From contig NZ_JALJRA010000004.1 of NCBI RefSeq assembly GCF_022968135.1, forward strand, positions 137,538-201,537: 64,000 bases of DNA, read 5' to 3'. The stretch's first letter is position 1. Every line of letters starts with the position of its first letter. The stretch comes from Pseudorhizobium tarimense (GTDB lineage: Bacteria; Pseudomonadota; Alphaproteobacteria; Rhizobiales; Rhizobiaceae). The notes beneath the pieces are model-generated. The model had not been told where the DNA came from. It worked only from the letters and a program-made list of their open reading frames with translations, and did not search any database. The position numbers and the translations under genes are program-made. Positions 36,378 to 44,863 of the stretch are shown here, piece by piece.

Positions 36378-38027
36378 CTAGCGCGTCAGGCGCTTGTAGG
36401 TCACACGCTTCGGATTAACCGATTCCGGGCCGAGGCGGCGGATTTTGTCCTGTTCGTAGTCTTCGAAGTTGCCTTCGAACCATTCCACGTGGCTGTCGCC
36501 TTCAAAGGCCAGGATATGGGTCGCCAGACGGTCGAGGAACATGCGATCGTGGCTGATGATGACGGCGCAGCCTGCGAAGTTTTCAAGCGCATCCTCGAGT
36601 GCCGACAGCGTCTCGGTATCAAGGTCGTTGGTCGGCTCGTCGAGCAGAATGACGTTGCCGCCCGACTTCAGCATCTTGGCAAGATGCACGCGGTTTCGCT
36701 GACCGCCGGAGAGGTTGCCAACCTTCTGCTGCTGATCGCCACCCTTGAAGTTGAAGGCGCCGCAATAGGCGCGAGAGTTCATCTCGAACTTGCCGAGCTT
36801 CAGCACGTCGTTGCCGCCGGAAATTTCTTCCCAGACATTCTTGTTGCCGTCGAGCGAGTCGCGGCTCTGGTCGACATAGCCGAGATCGACGGTATCACCG
36901 ATGCGGATCTCGCCGTTATCCGGCTTCTCCTGGCCAGTGATCAGCTTGAAGAGAGTTGACTTACCGGCGCCGTTCGGACCGATGACGCCGACGATGCCAC
37001 CGGGCGGCAGCTTAAAGGTTAGGTTTTCGAAGAGGACGCGGTCGCCATAGGACTTGCTGAGGTTCTCAGCCTCGATGACGACGTTGCCGAGCCGCTCACC
37101 GACCGGGATGATGATCTGTGCTTCACCGGGACGACGGTTTTCCGCCGCGGCCACCAGTTCATCATAGGCGCGGATACGAGCCTTGGACTTGGCCTGACGT
37201 GCCTTGGGCGAAGATGCAATCCATTCCTGTTCGCGCGACAGCGCCTTCTGGCGACTTCCTTCCTCGCGCTCTTCCTGTGCCAGACGCTTTGCCTTGGCCT
37301 GCAGATAGGCGGAATAGTTGCCCTCGTAGGGAATGCCGCGGCCACGGTCCAGCTCGAGGATCCAGCCGGTGACGTTGTCGAGGAAGTAACGGTCGTGGGT
37401 GACCATCAGGATGGCGCCCGGATATTCGCGCAGGTGCTTTTCGAGCCAGGCGATTGTTTCGGCGTCAAGGTGGTTCGTGGGTTCGTCGAGGAGCAGCAGG
37501 TCAGGCTGACGCAGCAAGAGCTGGCAGAGCGCGACGCGGCGCTTTTCACCACCGGAAAGATTCTCGACATTGGCGTCACCAGGCGGACAACGGAGCGCTT
37601 CCATGGCCATCTCGACCTGGCTCTCGAGGTCCCAGAGGTTCTGGCTGTCGATGACGTCCTGCAGCTTGGATCCCTCTTCCGCCGTCTCGTCGGAATAGTT
37701 CATCATCAGTTCGTTGTAGCGATCGAGGATCGCCTTCTTGTCGGCAACGCCTTCCATCACGTTTTCGAAGACAGTTTTCGACGGGTCGAGCTGCGGCTCC
37801 TGCGGCAGGTAGCCCAGCGTGGCGCCGTCGGCGAGCCAGGCTTCGCCGGTCCATTCCTTGTCCAGCCCCGCCATGATCTTGAGCACGGTCGATTTACCGG
37901 CGCCGTTCGGGCCGAGGATGCCGATTTTGGCGTCCGGATAGAAGGACAGATGGATGTTTTCGAGGATCTTCTTGTTGCCGTAAGACTTGTTCAGTCCGGC
38001 CATGTGGTAAATGAACTGGCGTGCCAT
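36378..38027 (-). CDS. ettA: Energy-dependent translational throttle protein EttA (ABC-F)
   Basis: Cytoplasmic ABC-F ATPase of 549 residues that binds the ribosomal E site and gates translation by ATP/ADP ratio. It has two ABC cassettes without membrane domains: the first with [34 protein letters not shown] and [20 protein letters not shown]; the second with [33 protein letters not shown] and [15 protein letters not shown]. The arm and the charged linker between them are present. The length matches EttA rather than Uup. It is divergent from the hydrolase gene. Confidence 0.94.
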   Translation of the reverse strand: MARQFIYHMAGLNKSYGNKKILENIHLSFYPDAKIGILGPNGAGKSTVLKIMAGLDKEWTGEAWLADGATLGYLPQEPQLDPSKTVFENVMEGVADKKAILDRYNELMMNYSDETAEEGSKLQDVIDSQNLWDLESQVEMAMEALRCPPGDANVENLSGGEKRRVALCQLLLRQPDLLLLDEPTNHLDAETIAWLEKHLREYPGAILMVTHDRYFLDNVTGWILELDRGRGIPYEGNYSAYLQAKAKRLAQEEREEGSRQKALSREQEWIASSPKARQAKSKARIRAYDELVAAAENRRPGEAQIIIPVGERLGNVVIEAENLSKSYGDRVLFENLTFKLPPGGIVGVIGPNGAGKSTLFKLITGQEKPDNGEIRIGDTVDLGYVDQSRDSLDGNKNVWEEISGGNDVLKLGKFEMNSRAYCGAFNFKGGDQQQKVGNLSGGQRNRVHLAKMLKSGGNVILLDEPTNDLDTETLSALEDALENFAGCAVIISHDRMFLDRLATHILAFEGDSHVEWFEGNFEDYEQDKIRRLGPESVNPKRVTYKRLTR

Positions 38028-38115
38028 TAGAAAAAATGCTCCGGCGTCTTGGGGTTTGGACGCTATCTAGGCGAAACGGGCGCCAGGAGCAATGCGCGAG
38101 CGGGAGGTGCGGGGA

Positions 38116-39045
38116 ATGTTCGAGGGCATCAATCGGCAGGAAAGTTCGACCGGCGCCAGCCTCGCCTACCGACACCAGGCTGCCGTTGGCGCCGCTCGCG
38201 GTATCCTGCTGATCTGCCATGGGCTGGCGGAGCATTCCGGCCGATACGGTGAGTTTGCCCGATTCATGAGCGGCCGGGGCTTCCATGTCTATGCCCACGA
38301 CCACCGGGGGCATGGCCACACTAGCGCACCAGACGCGACGGTCGGTCGGTTTGCGAGGCGCCACGGGGTCGGCAAGGTTCTGGAGGACGTGCAGGCGATA
38401 CGCGATCTGGCCGCCCGCGCACATCCGGGCCTGCCGGTCATCCTCTTTGGCCATTCCATGGGCGGCCTTGCCGCTCTCAACGCCGCGGTCGACAACCCGG
38501 GCGCATTCGAAGGCCTCTCGATCTGGAACTCCAACTTTCATCCGGGTCCTGCCGGACGTTTCGCCCAAGGCGTGCTGTTGACGGAGAAGGCATTGAAGGG
38601 CGCAGACGTGCCAAGCACCATCCTGCCGATCGCGACCTTCCGCGCCTGGGGGCGGTCCATGCCCGAGAAGCGGACGGAGGCAGACTGGCTGAGCAGTCAG
38701 CCCGAGGAAGTCGACGCCTACAATGCCGACCCGCTCTGCGGCTTCGACGCCAGCGTCTCGCTCTGGCTAGATGTCTTTGCGCTGACCTTCCGCGGCCCGC
38801 GCCTTATAGACCGGCTGCCGAAGGACATGCCGGTCTATCTCGTCGGCGGCGACACCGACCCGGCGACGAACGGCGGTCGTGAGATCACCTGGCTTGCCCA
38901 CCAACTGCGGAGCAAGGGCCTGACCCGCCTCACCAGCCGGATCTGGCCAGACACTCGCCACGAGACGCTGAAGGACAAGGTCCGGCACAAGGCGATGGAA
39001 GAATTCGCCTCCTGGGCTTCGGGGGCCCTCAGCCCGGCGGAATGA
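38116..39045 (+). CDS. Alpha/beta hydrolase, monoacylglycerol-lipase/lysophospholipase-like
   Basis: Protein of 309 residues with the Hydrolase_4 pattern. The oxyanion region is LLICHGLAEHSGRYGEFA, the nucleophile elbow is VILFGHSMGGLAALNA, the acid is in YLVGGDTDPATNGG, and the histidine is in WPDTRHETLKDK. The start at 38116 has GGGAGG upstream; an ATG at 38092 is a weaker choice. No signal peptide. It is first on the plus strand after ettA and may share a transcript with the transporter gene 96 bp downstream. Substrate inferred from family only. Confidence 0.85.
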   Translation: MFEGINRQESSTGASLAYRHQAAVGAARGILLICHGLAEHSGRYGEFARFMSGRGFHVYAHDHRGHGHTSAPDATVGRFARRHGVGKVLEDVQAIRDLAARAHPGLPVILFGHSMGGLAALNAAVDNPGAFEGLSIWNSNFHPGPAGRFAQGVLLTEKALKGADVPSTILPIATFRAWGRSMPEKRTEADWLSSQPEEVDAYNADPLCGFDASVSLWLDVFALTFRGPRLIDRLPKDMPVYLVGGDTDPATNGGREITWLAHQLRSKGLTRLTSRIWPDTRHETLKDKVRHKAMEEFASWASGALSPAE

Positions 39046-39141
39046 TGCATTTACAATTCTTCAAGTGCCAGCGGATCGGCCGTTGGCTATAGGTTGAGCG
39101 TGGCGGCGGATGTCGGCCGCACCTCGTAAGAGTGGATCAGG

Positions 39142-40104
39142 ATGAACGCGCCCGCCGGCGGCCTTGCCGCACCGAACACACCTTCTGCGGAGATCGTCAA
39201 CGGCCTCCTCCTGATGCTGCTGGCGATGCTGGCGGCACCGCTCATAGATACCTTCTCCAAGCTTGCGACCAGCAGCAGCTCGCCGACGATGATCACCGCG
39301 GGGCGCTTCGTCTTTCAGGCGATCTTCATGCTGCCGATCGTCGTTTGGCAGCGCCTCTGGCGCAGCTTCTCCTGGCGGATGAGTGCGTTTCACGCCGTGC
39401 GGGCGGGCCTGATCACCCTCGGCATGATCTGCTTTGTCGCAACGCTCGCGGTCATGGAAGTAGCCGATGCGGTGGCGATCTTCTTTGTGGAGCCGATCAT
39501 CCTGACGGTCCTTTCCAGCATCTTCCTGAAGGAAACCATCGGCTGGCGGCGCTACACCGCCTGTGGTGTCGGCTTCCTCGGCGCCATAATCGTCATCCAG
39601 CCAAGCTTCCAGGATATTGGTTACGTCGCCCTGCTGCCGATCGTCACCGCCTTCTGCGTCGCAATCTTCGCCTTGATGACGCGGGCGCTGGCGCCACGGG
39701 AAAACCCGTGGGCGATGCAGTTCCAGATGTCGGTGTGGGGCATCCCGATCTCGGCGGCACTTCTCGTCGTCGGCAACTGGAGCGGCATCGACTTCATCGC
39801 GCCCTCTATGCCGGGCCTGACGAGCACGTTCTTCATGATCGGCGTCGGTTTCTTCGCGGCACTCTCGGGAATCCTTGCCGTCTACGCCTACCGCGTGGCA
39901 CCCGCCTCGGTTCTGGCGCCGCTGCAATACTTCGAAATCATCTCGGCGACGCTGTTCGGCTGGCTGGTCTTCGGCGACTTTCCGGATGCGGGCAAGTGGC
40001 TGGGAATCTCGATCATCATCGGCTCCGGCCTCTACATCATCTTGCGCGAACGCCGCGTCGCCTCAAAGCCAGTGACGACCGCCGACGTCGCAGTGAAACC
40101 GTGA
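39142..40104 (+). CDS. DMT-superfamily transporter (EamA)
   Basis: Inner-membrane protein of 320 residues with ten predicted helices in two EamA repeats, for example LLLMLLAMLAAPLIDTFSKLA at the start, VADAVAIFFVEPIILTVLSSIFLKE ending the first repeat, and ASVLAPLQYFEIISATLFGWLVFGD in the second. Such proteins export small metabolites or amino acids; the substrate is not evident. It is followed after 10 bp by the CoA-transferase gene, suggesting a shared operon. It is intact, in contrast to the broken family member at 32260. Confidence 0.85.
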   Translation: MNAPAGGLAAPNTPSAEIVNGLLLMLLAMLAAPLIDTFSKLATSSSSPTMITAGRFVFQAIFMLPIVVWQRLWRSFSWRMSAFHAVRAGLITLGMICFVATLAVMEVADAVAIFFVEPIILTVLSSIFLKETIGWRRYTACGVGFLGAIIVIQPSFQDIGYVALLPIVTAFCVAIFALMTRALAPRENPWAMQFQMSVWGIPISAALLVVGNWSGIDFIAPSMPGLTSTFFMIGVGFFAALSGILAVYAYRVAPASVLAPLQYFEIISATLFGWLVFGDFPDAGKWLGISIIIGSGLYIILRERRVASKPVTTADVAVKP

Positions 40105-40114
40105 AGCCCAGAGA

Positions 40115-41320
40115 ATGAACAAGAAGACAGAAAAGCAACCTCCACTCGCCGGCATCCGCGTCATCGAGCTCGCCCGCGTGCTTGCTGGGCCCTGGGCCGG
40201 CCAAATGCTGGCCGACATGGGGGCTGACGTCATTAAGGTCGAGAACCCTGAGGGTGGTGATGACACCCGTGCCTGGGGCCCGCCCTTCGTGGAGAGCGAC
40301 AACGGCGAAAACCTTTCCGCCGCCTATTACCACGCCACCAATCGCGGCAAGCGCTCCGTCGCCGTCGACCTAAAGACGGCAGAAGGCCAGGAGATCGTCC
40401 GCCGGCTCGTGGCCACCGCCGACGTCCTAATCGAGAATTTCAAGCAAGGCGGTCTAACGAAATACGGCCTCGACTACGAGCGCCTGAAGGCGCTCAATCC
40501 GAAGCTCGTCTATTGTTCGATCACCGGTTTCGGTCAGGATGGCCCCTATGCAGGCCTTGCGGGCTACGACTACATCGTCCAGGGCATGTCCGGCTTCATG
40601 TCGATCACCGGTGAGCCGGACGGACAGCCGATGAAGGCCGGGGTCGCCATCGCCGACATCTTCACCGGCATCTACGCAGTGACAGCCATCCAGGCGGCGC
40701 TGATCCACGCAATGAGGACCGGCGAAGGACAGCTTGTCGACATGGCATTGCTCGACGTGATGTCGGCCGTGCTTGCCAACCAGAACATGAACTACCTCAT
40801 CTCCGGCACCGCCCCGACCCGCCTCGGCAACGCCCATCCGAATATCACCCCCTATGAAGTGATCCCGGTCAAGGACGGTCACATCATCCTCGCCGTCGGC
40901 AACGACGGCCAGTTCCGCCGGCTGTGCACCATCCTGGGGCTCGAGCCCTTGGCCGACGACGAGCGCTTTGCAACCAACCGCGCCCGGGTCTCCGACCGCC
41001 ACCAGCTGCGCCGTCTCGTCACTACTGAAACCGCGAAGTGGACTAAGGCGGAGCTGCTTGCGGCCTGCGGCGAGAACGCTGTGCCGGCCGGGCCGATCAA
41101 CTCCATCGCGGAGATGTTCGAAGACCCGCAGGTCCAGGCGCGCAAGCTGCGGGTCGACCTTCAGGCGGCAGACGGCACGATGATCCCAGGTGTTCGCACC
41201 CCCATCGTCCTCTCCGAAACGCCGCTGACCTACACCCGCTCGAGCCCGAAGCTGGGCGAACATACCGCCGACGTGCTGGCCGAATTGAACATCAACGAGA
41301 TTAAGGGAACGAAATCATGA
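40115..41320 (+). CDS. Class III (CaiB/BaiF) CoA-transferase
   Basis: Protein of 401 residues of the formyl-CoA transferase/carnitine CoA-transferase fold. The N-terminal LAGIRVIELARVLAGPWAGQMLADMGADVIKVE and YYHATNRGKRSVAVDLK are diagnostic. The catalytic Asp is expected in GVAIADIFTGIYAV, and LVDMALLDVM follows. It moves CoA between carboxylic acids. The stop codon overlaps the start of the ThDP enzyme gene by 4 bp, so the two enzymes probably work in one pathway. The acids involved are unknown. Confidence 0.9.
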   Translation: MNKKTEKQPPLAGIRVIELARVLAGPWAGQMLADMGADVIKVENPEGGDDTRAWGPPFVESDNGENLSAAYYHATNRGKRSVAVDLKTAEGQEIVRRLVATADVLIENFKQGGLTKYGLDYERLKALNPKLVYCSITGFGQDGPYAGLAGYDYIVQGMSGFMSITGEPDGQPMKAGVAIADIFTGIYAVTAIQAALIHAMRTGEGQLVDMALLDVMSAVLANQNMNYLISGTAPTRLGNAHPNITPYEVIPVKDGHIILAVGNDGQFRRLCTILGLEPLADDERFATNRARVSDRHQLRRLVTTETAKWTKAELLAACGENAVPAGPINSIAEMFEDPQVQARKLRVDLQAADGTMIPGVRTPIVLSETPLTYTRSSPKLGEHTADVLAELNINEIKGTKS

Positions 41321-42966
41321 AAACCGGTGGACAGCTGATCGTCGAGGCGTTGAAGGCCAATGGCGTCGAGCGTATCTCCTGCGTGCCGGGGGAAAGCTAT
41401 CTCGCCGTGCTCGACGCGCTCTATGACAGCGGCATCGACGTGCTCGTCTGCCGCCAGGAAGGTGGCGCTGCCATGATGGCAGATTGCTGGGGGAGACTCA
41501 CGGGTCAGCCCGGCATCTGCATGGTAACCCGCGGCCCCGGCGCCACCAATGCTTCCGCTGGCCTGCACATTGCCCGTCAGGATTCCGTCCCGATGATCCT
41601 CTTCATCGGCCAGGTGCAGCGCGATGCTCGCGAACGCGAGGCCTTTCAGGAGGTTGAATATCGCCGTGCCTTCACCGAATTCGCCAAATGGGTAGGCGAG
41701 ATCGACGACGCCCGCCGTATCCCGGAATTTGTCACGCGCGCCTTTGCCGTGGCGACCTCCGGCCGTCCCGGACCGGTCGTGCTGACCTTGCCGGAAGACA
41801 TGCTGGTGGAAGAGGTCGAGGCGCCGGCCGCACAGCGTTATATGCCCGTAGAAGCGCATCCCGGTCCGAGACAGATGCAGACTTTCGAGGGCATGCTGAA
41901 GGATGCGCAGCGGCCGATGTTCATCCTCGGCGGCACGCGCTGGAACGAACAGGCCGTCGCCGAGTTCCAGGACTTCGCCAGCCGCTTCAAGGTTCCGGTG
42001 GGCTGCTCCTTCCGACGGCAGATGTTGTTCGACCACCTGCATCCGAGCTACGCCGGCGATGTGGGCATCGGCATAAACCCGGCGCTGGCGAAGGCAATCA
42101 AGGAGTCCGACCTGCTGGTCCTCGTTGGCGCACGCATGTCGGAAATGCCGTCCTCCAGCTATACGCTGATCGACATTCCCTACCCCGCGCAGAAGCTCGT
42201 TCACGTCTATCCGGACCCGGAAGAACTGGGGCGGGTGTACCGGCCTGATCTCGCGATCTGCGCGGCACCGGCGGAGTTTGCCTCTGCGCTAAAGCACCTC
42301 AACCCACCGGCAGCACCGCTTCGGGCGGAGCGCAGGTCGGCGATGCACGACGCGTACCTGAAGTGGTCCACGCCGCCGAAGACTGGCCCAGGCGCAGTGC
42401 AGATGGGCCCGATCATGGAGTGGCTCGACGCCAACACGAAGGACGACACGATCTTCACCAACGGCGCCGGCAACTACGCCACCTGGGTTCACCGCTTCCA
42501 CCGCTTCCGCAAGTTCAATACACAGGCTGCGCCGACCTCGGGCTCCATGGGCTACGGTCTGCCTGCGGCGGTTGCGGCAAAGCAGCTTTTCCCGGAACGC
42601 GAAGTTATCTGCTTTGCCGGCGATGGCTGCTTCATGATGCACGGCCAGGAGTTCGTCACCGCGGTGCGCTACAACCTGCCGATCATCACGGTGCTGGTGA
42701 ACAACGGCACCTATGGCACGATCCGCATGCACCAGGAGCGGGAATATCCGGGCCGCGTCAGCGCAACCGACCTCGTCAATCCCGACTTCGTCGCCTTCGC
42801 CAAGGCCTACGGGGGCCACGGTGAGCTTGTGGAGAAGACGGAAGACTTCGCCCCTGCCTTCGAGCGCGCCCGGGCGAGCGGCAAGCCCGCGATCATCGAG
42901 GTGAAGCTCGACAGCGAGGCGATCACGCCGACACGGACGCTGACGCAGATCCGCGAGAAGGCCTGA
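41317..42966 (+). CDS. Thiamine-diphosphate-dependent enzyme, acetolactate synthase-like
   Basis: Protein of 549 residues with the three-domain ThDP architecture. The catalytic Glu is in CRQEGGAAMMADCWGRL, the central domain begins near RPMFILGGTRWNEQ, and the cofactor motif GDG-(x)n-NN is FAGDGCFMMHGQEF through VLVNNGTYG. It is closest to acetolactate-synthase-like proteins but is not part of an ilv operon and lacks a small-subunit gene nearby. The CoA-transferase partner recalls the oxalate frc/oxc pair, yet the N-terminal region does not resemble oxalyl-CoA decarboxylase. Function is undetermined. Confidence 0.85.
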   Translation: MKTGGQLIVEALKANGVERISCVPGESYLAVLDALYDSGIDVLVCRQEGGAAMMADCWGRLTGQPGICMVTRGPGATNASAGLHIARQDSVPMILFIGQVQRDAREREAFQEVEYRRAFTEFAKWVGEIDDARRIPEFVTRAFAVATSGRPGPVVLTLPEDMLVEEVEAPAAQRYMPVEAHPGPRQMQTFEGMLKDAQRPMFILGGTRWNEQAVAEFQDFASRFKVPVGCSFRRQMLFDHLHPSYAGDVGIGINPALAKAIKESDLLVLVGARMSEMPSSSYTLIDIPYPAQKLVHVYPDPEELGRVYRPDLAICAAPAEFASALKHLNPPAAPLRAERRSAMHDAYLKWSTPPKTGPGAVQMGPIMEWLDANTKDDTIFTNGAGNYATWVHRFHRFRKFNTQAAPTSGSMGYGLPAAVAAKQLFPEREVICFAGDGCFMMHGQEFVTAVRYNLPIITVLVNNGTYGTIRMHQEREYPGRVSATDLVNPDFVAFAKAYGGHGELVEKTEDFAPAFERARASGKPAIIEVKLDSEAITPTRTLTQIREKA

Positions 42967-42970
42967 GACG

Positions 42971-43000
42971 AAAAAAGCAGGCGCATCAGACTGATGCGCC
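42971..43000 (-). terminator. Terminator between converging ThDP enzyme and ridA genes
   Basis: Perfect inverted repeat GGCGCATCA (42980-42988) and TGATGCGCC (42992-43000) with a 3-nt loop. On the minus strand it is followed by CTGCTTTTTT, 27 bp past the RidA stop. It sits between convergent genes and may stop both. Confidence 0.85.
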
Positions 43001-43026
43001 GGCTTCTGGATTCAGGGTGTCACAGC

Positions 43027-43368
43027 TCAGATGGCGGCAGTTACGGTAAACTCGACCTTGTACTTCGGTGCTGCGAGCTTGGCTTCGCTCGTTGCACGGG
43101 CCGGTGTGTTCGCCGGATCGATCCAGGCTTCCCAGACAGCGTTCATCTCGGCGAAGTAGGACATGTCGGAGAGGTAGATCAGCGTCTGCAGGATCTTCGA
43201 CTTGTCGCTGCCGGCAGCGGCCAACAGACGGTCTACTTCCCGCAGCGCATACTCGCACTGTTCCTTCACGGATTCGCCTTCGCCGACCTGACCGGACAGG
43301 TACACGGTGTTTCCGTGCACGACGGCGCCGCTCATGCGGGCGCCGGGCTCGATGCGCTTGATGCTCAT
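43027..43368 (-). CDS. RidA family protein (reactive enamine/imine deaminase-like)
   Basis: Protein of 113 residues of the YjgF/YER057c/UK114 fold, forming trimers that hydrolyse enamine/imine intermediates. Typical segments are GNTVYLSGQVGEGESVKEQCEYAL and the C-terminal TPARATSEAKLAAPKYKVEFTVTAAI, where the conserved Arg of the active site lies in PARAT. The catalytic environment differs slightly from canonical RidA, so it may be a subfamily member. It is the last gene of a three-gene minus-strand group with the DUF442 and DUF4432 genes. Confidence 0.85.
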   Translation of the reverse strand: MSIKRIEPGARMSGAVVHGNTVYLSGQVGEGESVKEQCEYALREVDRLLAAAGSDKSKILQTLIYLSDMSYFAEMNAVWEAWIDPANTPARATSEAKLAAPKYKVEFTVTAAI

Positions 43369-43429
43369 TAATGCTCCTGATTATCTTGTGTTTGGAAACG
43401 GTAGCCGGCTGGGCCGGCCGCGAAAGATG

Positions 43430-43768
43430 TCAGCCGCGAATGTGCTGGCTCTTTTCGTAAATTGCCGTCGAGCGCGCGCCGGATCGGCAGTAGCCGAGCA
43501 TCGGCCGCGGCAGCTCGTCCAAGGCGTCGACCATGCCGTTGACGGCCTCTACGTCGACACCCATGCGCCCGACCGGCACATGCCTGATCTCAAGCCCAAG
43601 CTCTGCCGCCTTGGCTGAAATCTCGCCGAAGCTCGGCTGGCCCGGCTCTTCCTCATCCGGACGGTTACAGACGATCGACTTGAAACCCATCGCCTTGATC
43701 TGATCCAGATCCTCGGTGGTGATCTGGCCGGTTACGGCATATTCGTCGTTGATCTGTCGGATGTCCAT
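43430..43768 (-). CDS. DUF442 / TIGR01244-type phosphatase-like protein
   Basis: Protein of 112 residues with a dual-specificity-phosphatase fold. The N-terminal YAVTGQITTEDLDQIKAMGFKSIVCNRPDEEE is the family signature, and the P-loop CRSGARS near residue 93 matches C-x5-R. Related domains are fused to metallo-beta-lactamase folds in sulfide-oxidation proteins (BlhA type). No transmembrane region. It is 61 bp upstream of ridA on the minus strand. The biochemical role is unknown. Confidence 0.8.
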   Translation of the reverse strand: MDIRQINDEYAVTGQITTEDLDQIKAMGFKSIVCNRPDEEEPGQPSFGEISAKAAELGLEIRHVPVGRMGVDVEAVNGMVDALDELPRPMLGYCRSGARSTAIYEKSQHIRG

Positions 43769-43838
43769 GGCAATTCCTCCGGATGGGACGTGGGCCCTGC
43801 ATTACGCTGCCACCGGCGGAGCGTCAATTGAGATGGTT

Positions 43839-44675
43839 TCAGGTGAACGAGAAGCGCAGTGCGTAATCGATGCTCTCGCCGGGCTTCAGCGGCTTCAGCT
43901 CGCCCTTTTCCGCCAGTTCCTTGCGGCTGACACAGCGATGGGAAACCGGCTCGATCCCCAGCACATGTGCCGGCGCCTGCTGATTGCGCCACACCTGCAG
44001 ATGCGGAAGCGTGTCGGTCCGGAACTTCACCTTCAGCGTCGCGCCACCGATCGCAGCAATCGGGCCGAGGCTCACCTCGGCCCAGCCGCTCTCATCCGTC
44101 GCCGCAGGCACGCAGAACACGCCGCCCGGATCCTCGCCGAAATTCCAGGGCAGGCTGCCGTCCAGCATCTTGCCGTTCAGCTTCACCTCGCTGTCGAACA
44201 GCCAGGCGCCGATGTTCATGTGATACATCTGGACCGCCGGAAAGGGCTTGGTGCCGGTGTTGGTCACCGTGTCGAACAGACAGACTTCGCTGCTCTCCCC
44301 GTTGATGCGCCAGTGACGCTCCAGAAGCGCCCGCCCACCATCTGCGAGATCGACCGGGACCCTGGCGCGGCATTCCGCACCTCCGTCCTGCACATCCCAG
44401 AAAAGAACCTCGGCCGGATGGGACGAGAAGGAACCGTGCAGCGGGTAGCTCTTGCCATCGCGGCGCCCGGGGATCGGCTCGGGATGACGGATGTGATCCG
44501 GGCCGCACGTGAAGAGGAAGCCTTCCAGCGAATGGTCGATCCGCGGGTCGCCGTCGTCAGGGATCGCGCGTCCTGGCGCGACGTCCACTTCAGCGACGAA
44601 GCAGGAGCCGATATCCATGACGGAGGTCTCGTCCAGCAAAAGACGTGGCCCGGCGGCTGCGGAAAAAGCTTTCAT
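43839..44675 (-). CDS. DUF4432 / galactose-mutarotase-like protein
   Basis: Protein of 278 residues with a beta-sandwich typical of aldose-1-epimerase-like proteins. Visible blocks include HSLEGFLFTCGPDHIRHPEP, YPLHGSFSSHPAEVLFWDVQ, and PFPAVQMYHMNIGAWLFDSE, with conserved His residues in HGSF and YHMNIG that would line a sugar pocket. DUF4432 members are predicted sugar mutarotases or binding proteins. It is first in the minus-strand trio and divergent from the L,D-transpeptidase gene. Confidence 0.8.
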   Translation of the reverse strand: MKAFSAAAGPRLLLDETSVMDIGSCFVAEVDVAPGRAIPDDGDPRIDHSLEGFLFTCGPDHIRHPEPIPGRRDGKSYPLHGSFSSHPAEVLFWDVQDGGAECRARVPVDLADGGRALLERHWRINGESSEVCLFDTVTNTGTKPFPAVQMYHMNIGAWLFDSEVKLNGKMLDGSLPWNFGEDPGGVFCVPAATDESGWAEVSLGPIAAIGGATLKVKFRTDTLPHLQVWRNQQAPAHVLGIEPVSHRCVSRKELAEKGELKPLKPGESIDYALRFSFT

Positions 44676-44863
44676 TTCAACTCCTCACTCCCTAAACGAC
44701 TCTGTTATCAGAACGTGATCGAAAATTAACGCCGCGTTCATGACGAATTCACCTTTTTCACACTAGCGTCAAAATTAGCTTGTCTGTGGCAGCTGATGCA
44801 CGAGTGGAACGTTTCGCTGCCTCGGCAATTTCATCTCTGTTCAACAAGAAGGTCGGTGGCAAC

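Noticed and set aside
41317..42966. Oxalyl-CoA decarboxylase as the identity of the ThDP enzyme
   Set aside because: The N-terminal region does not resemble that family, and the similarity rests only on having a CoA-transferase neighbour.
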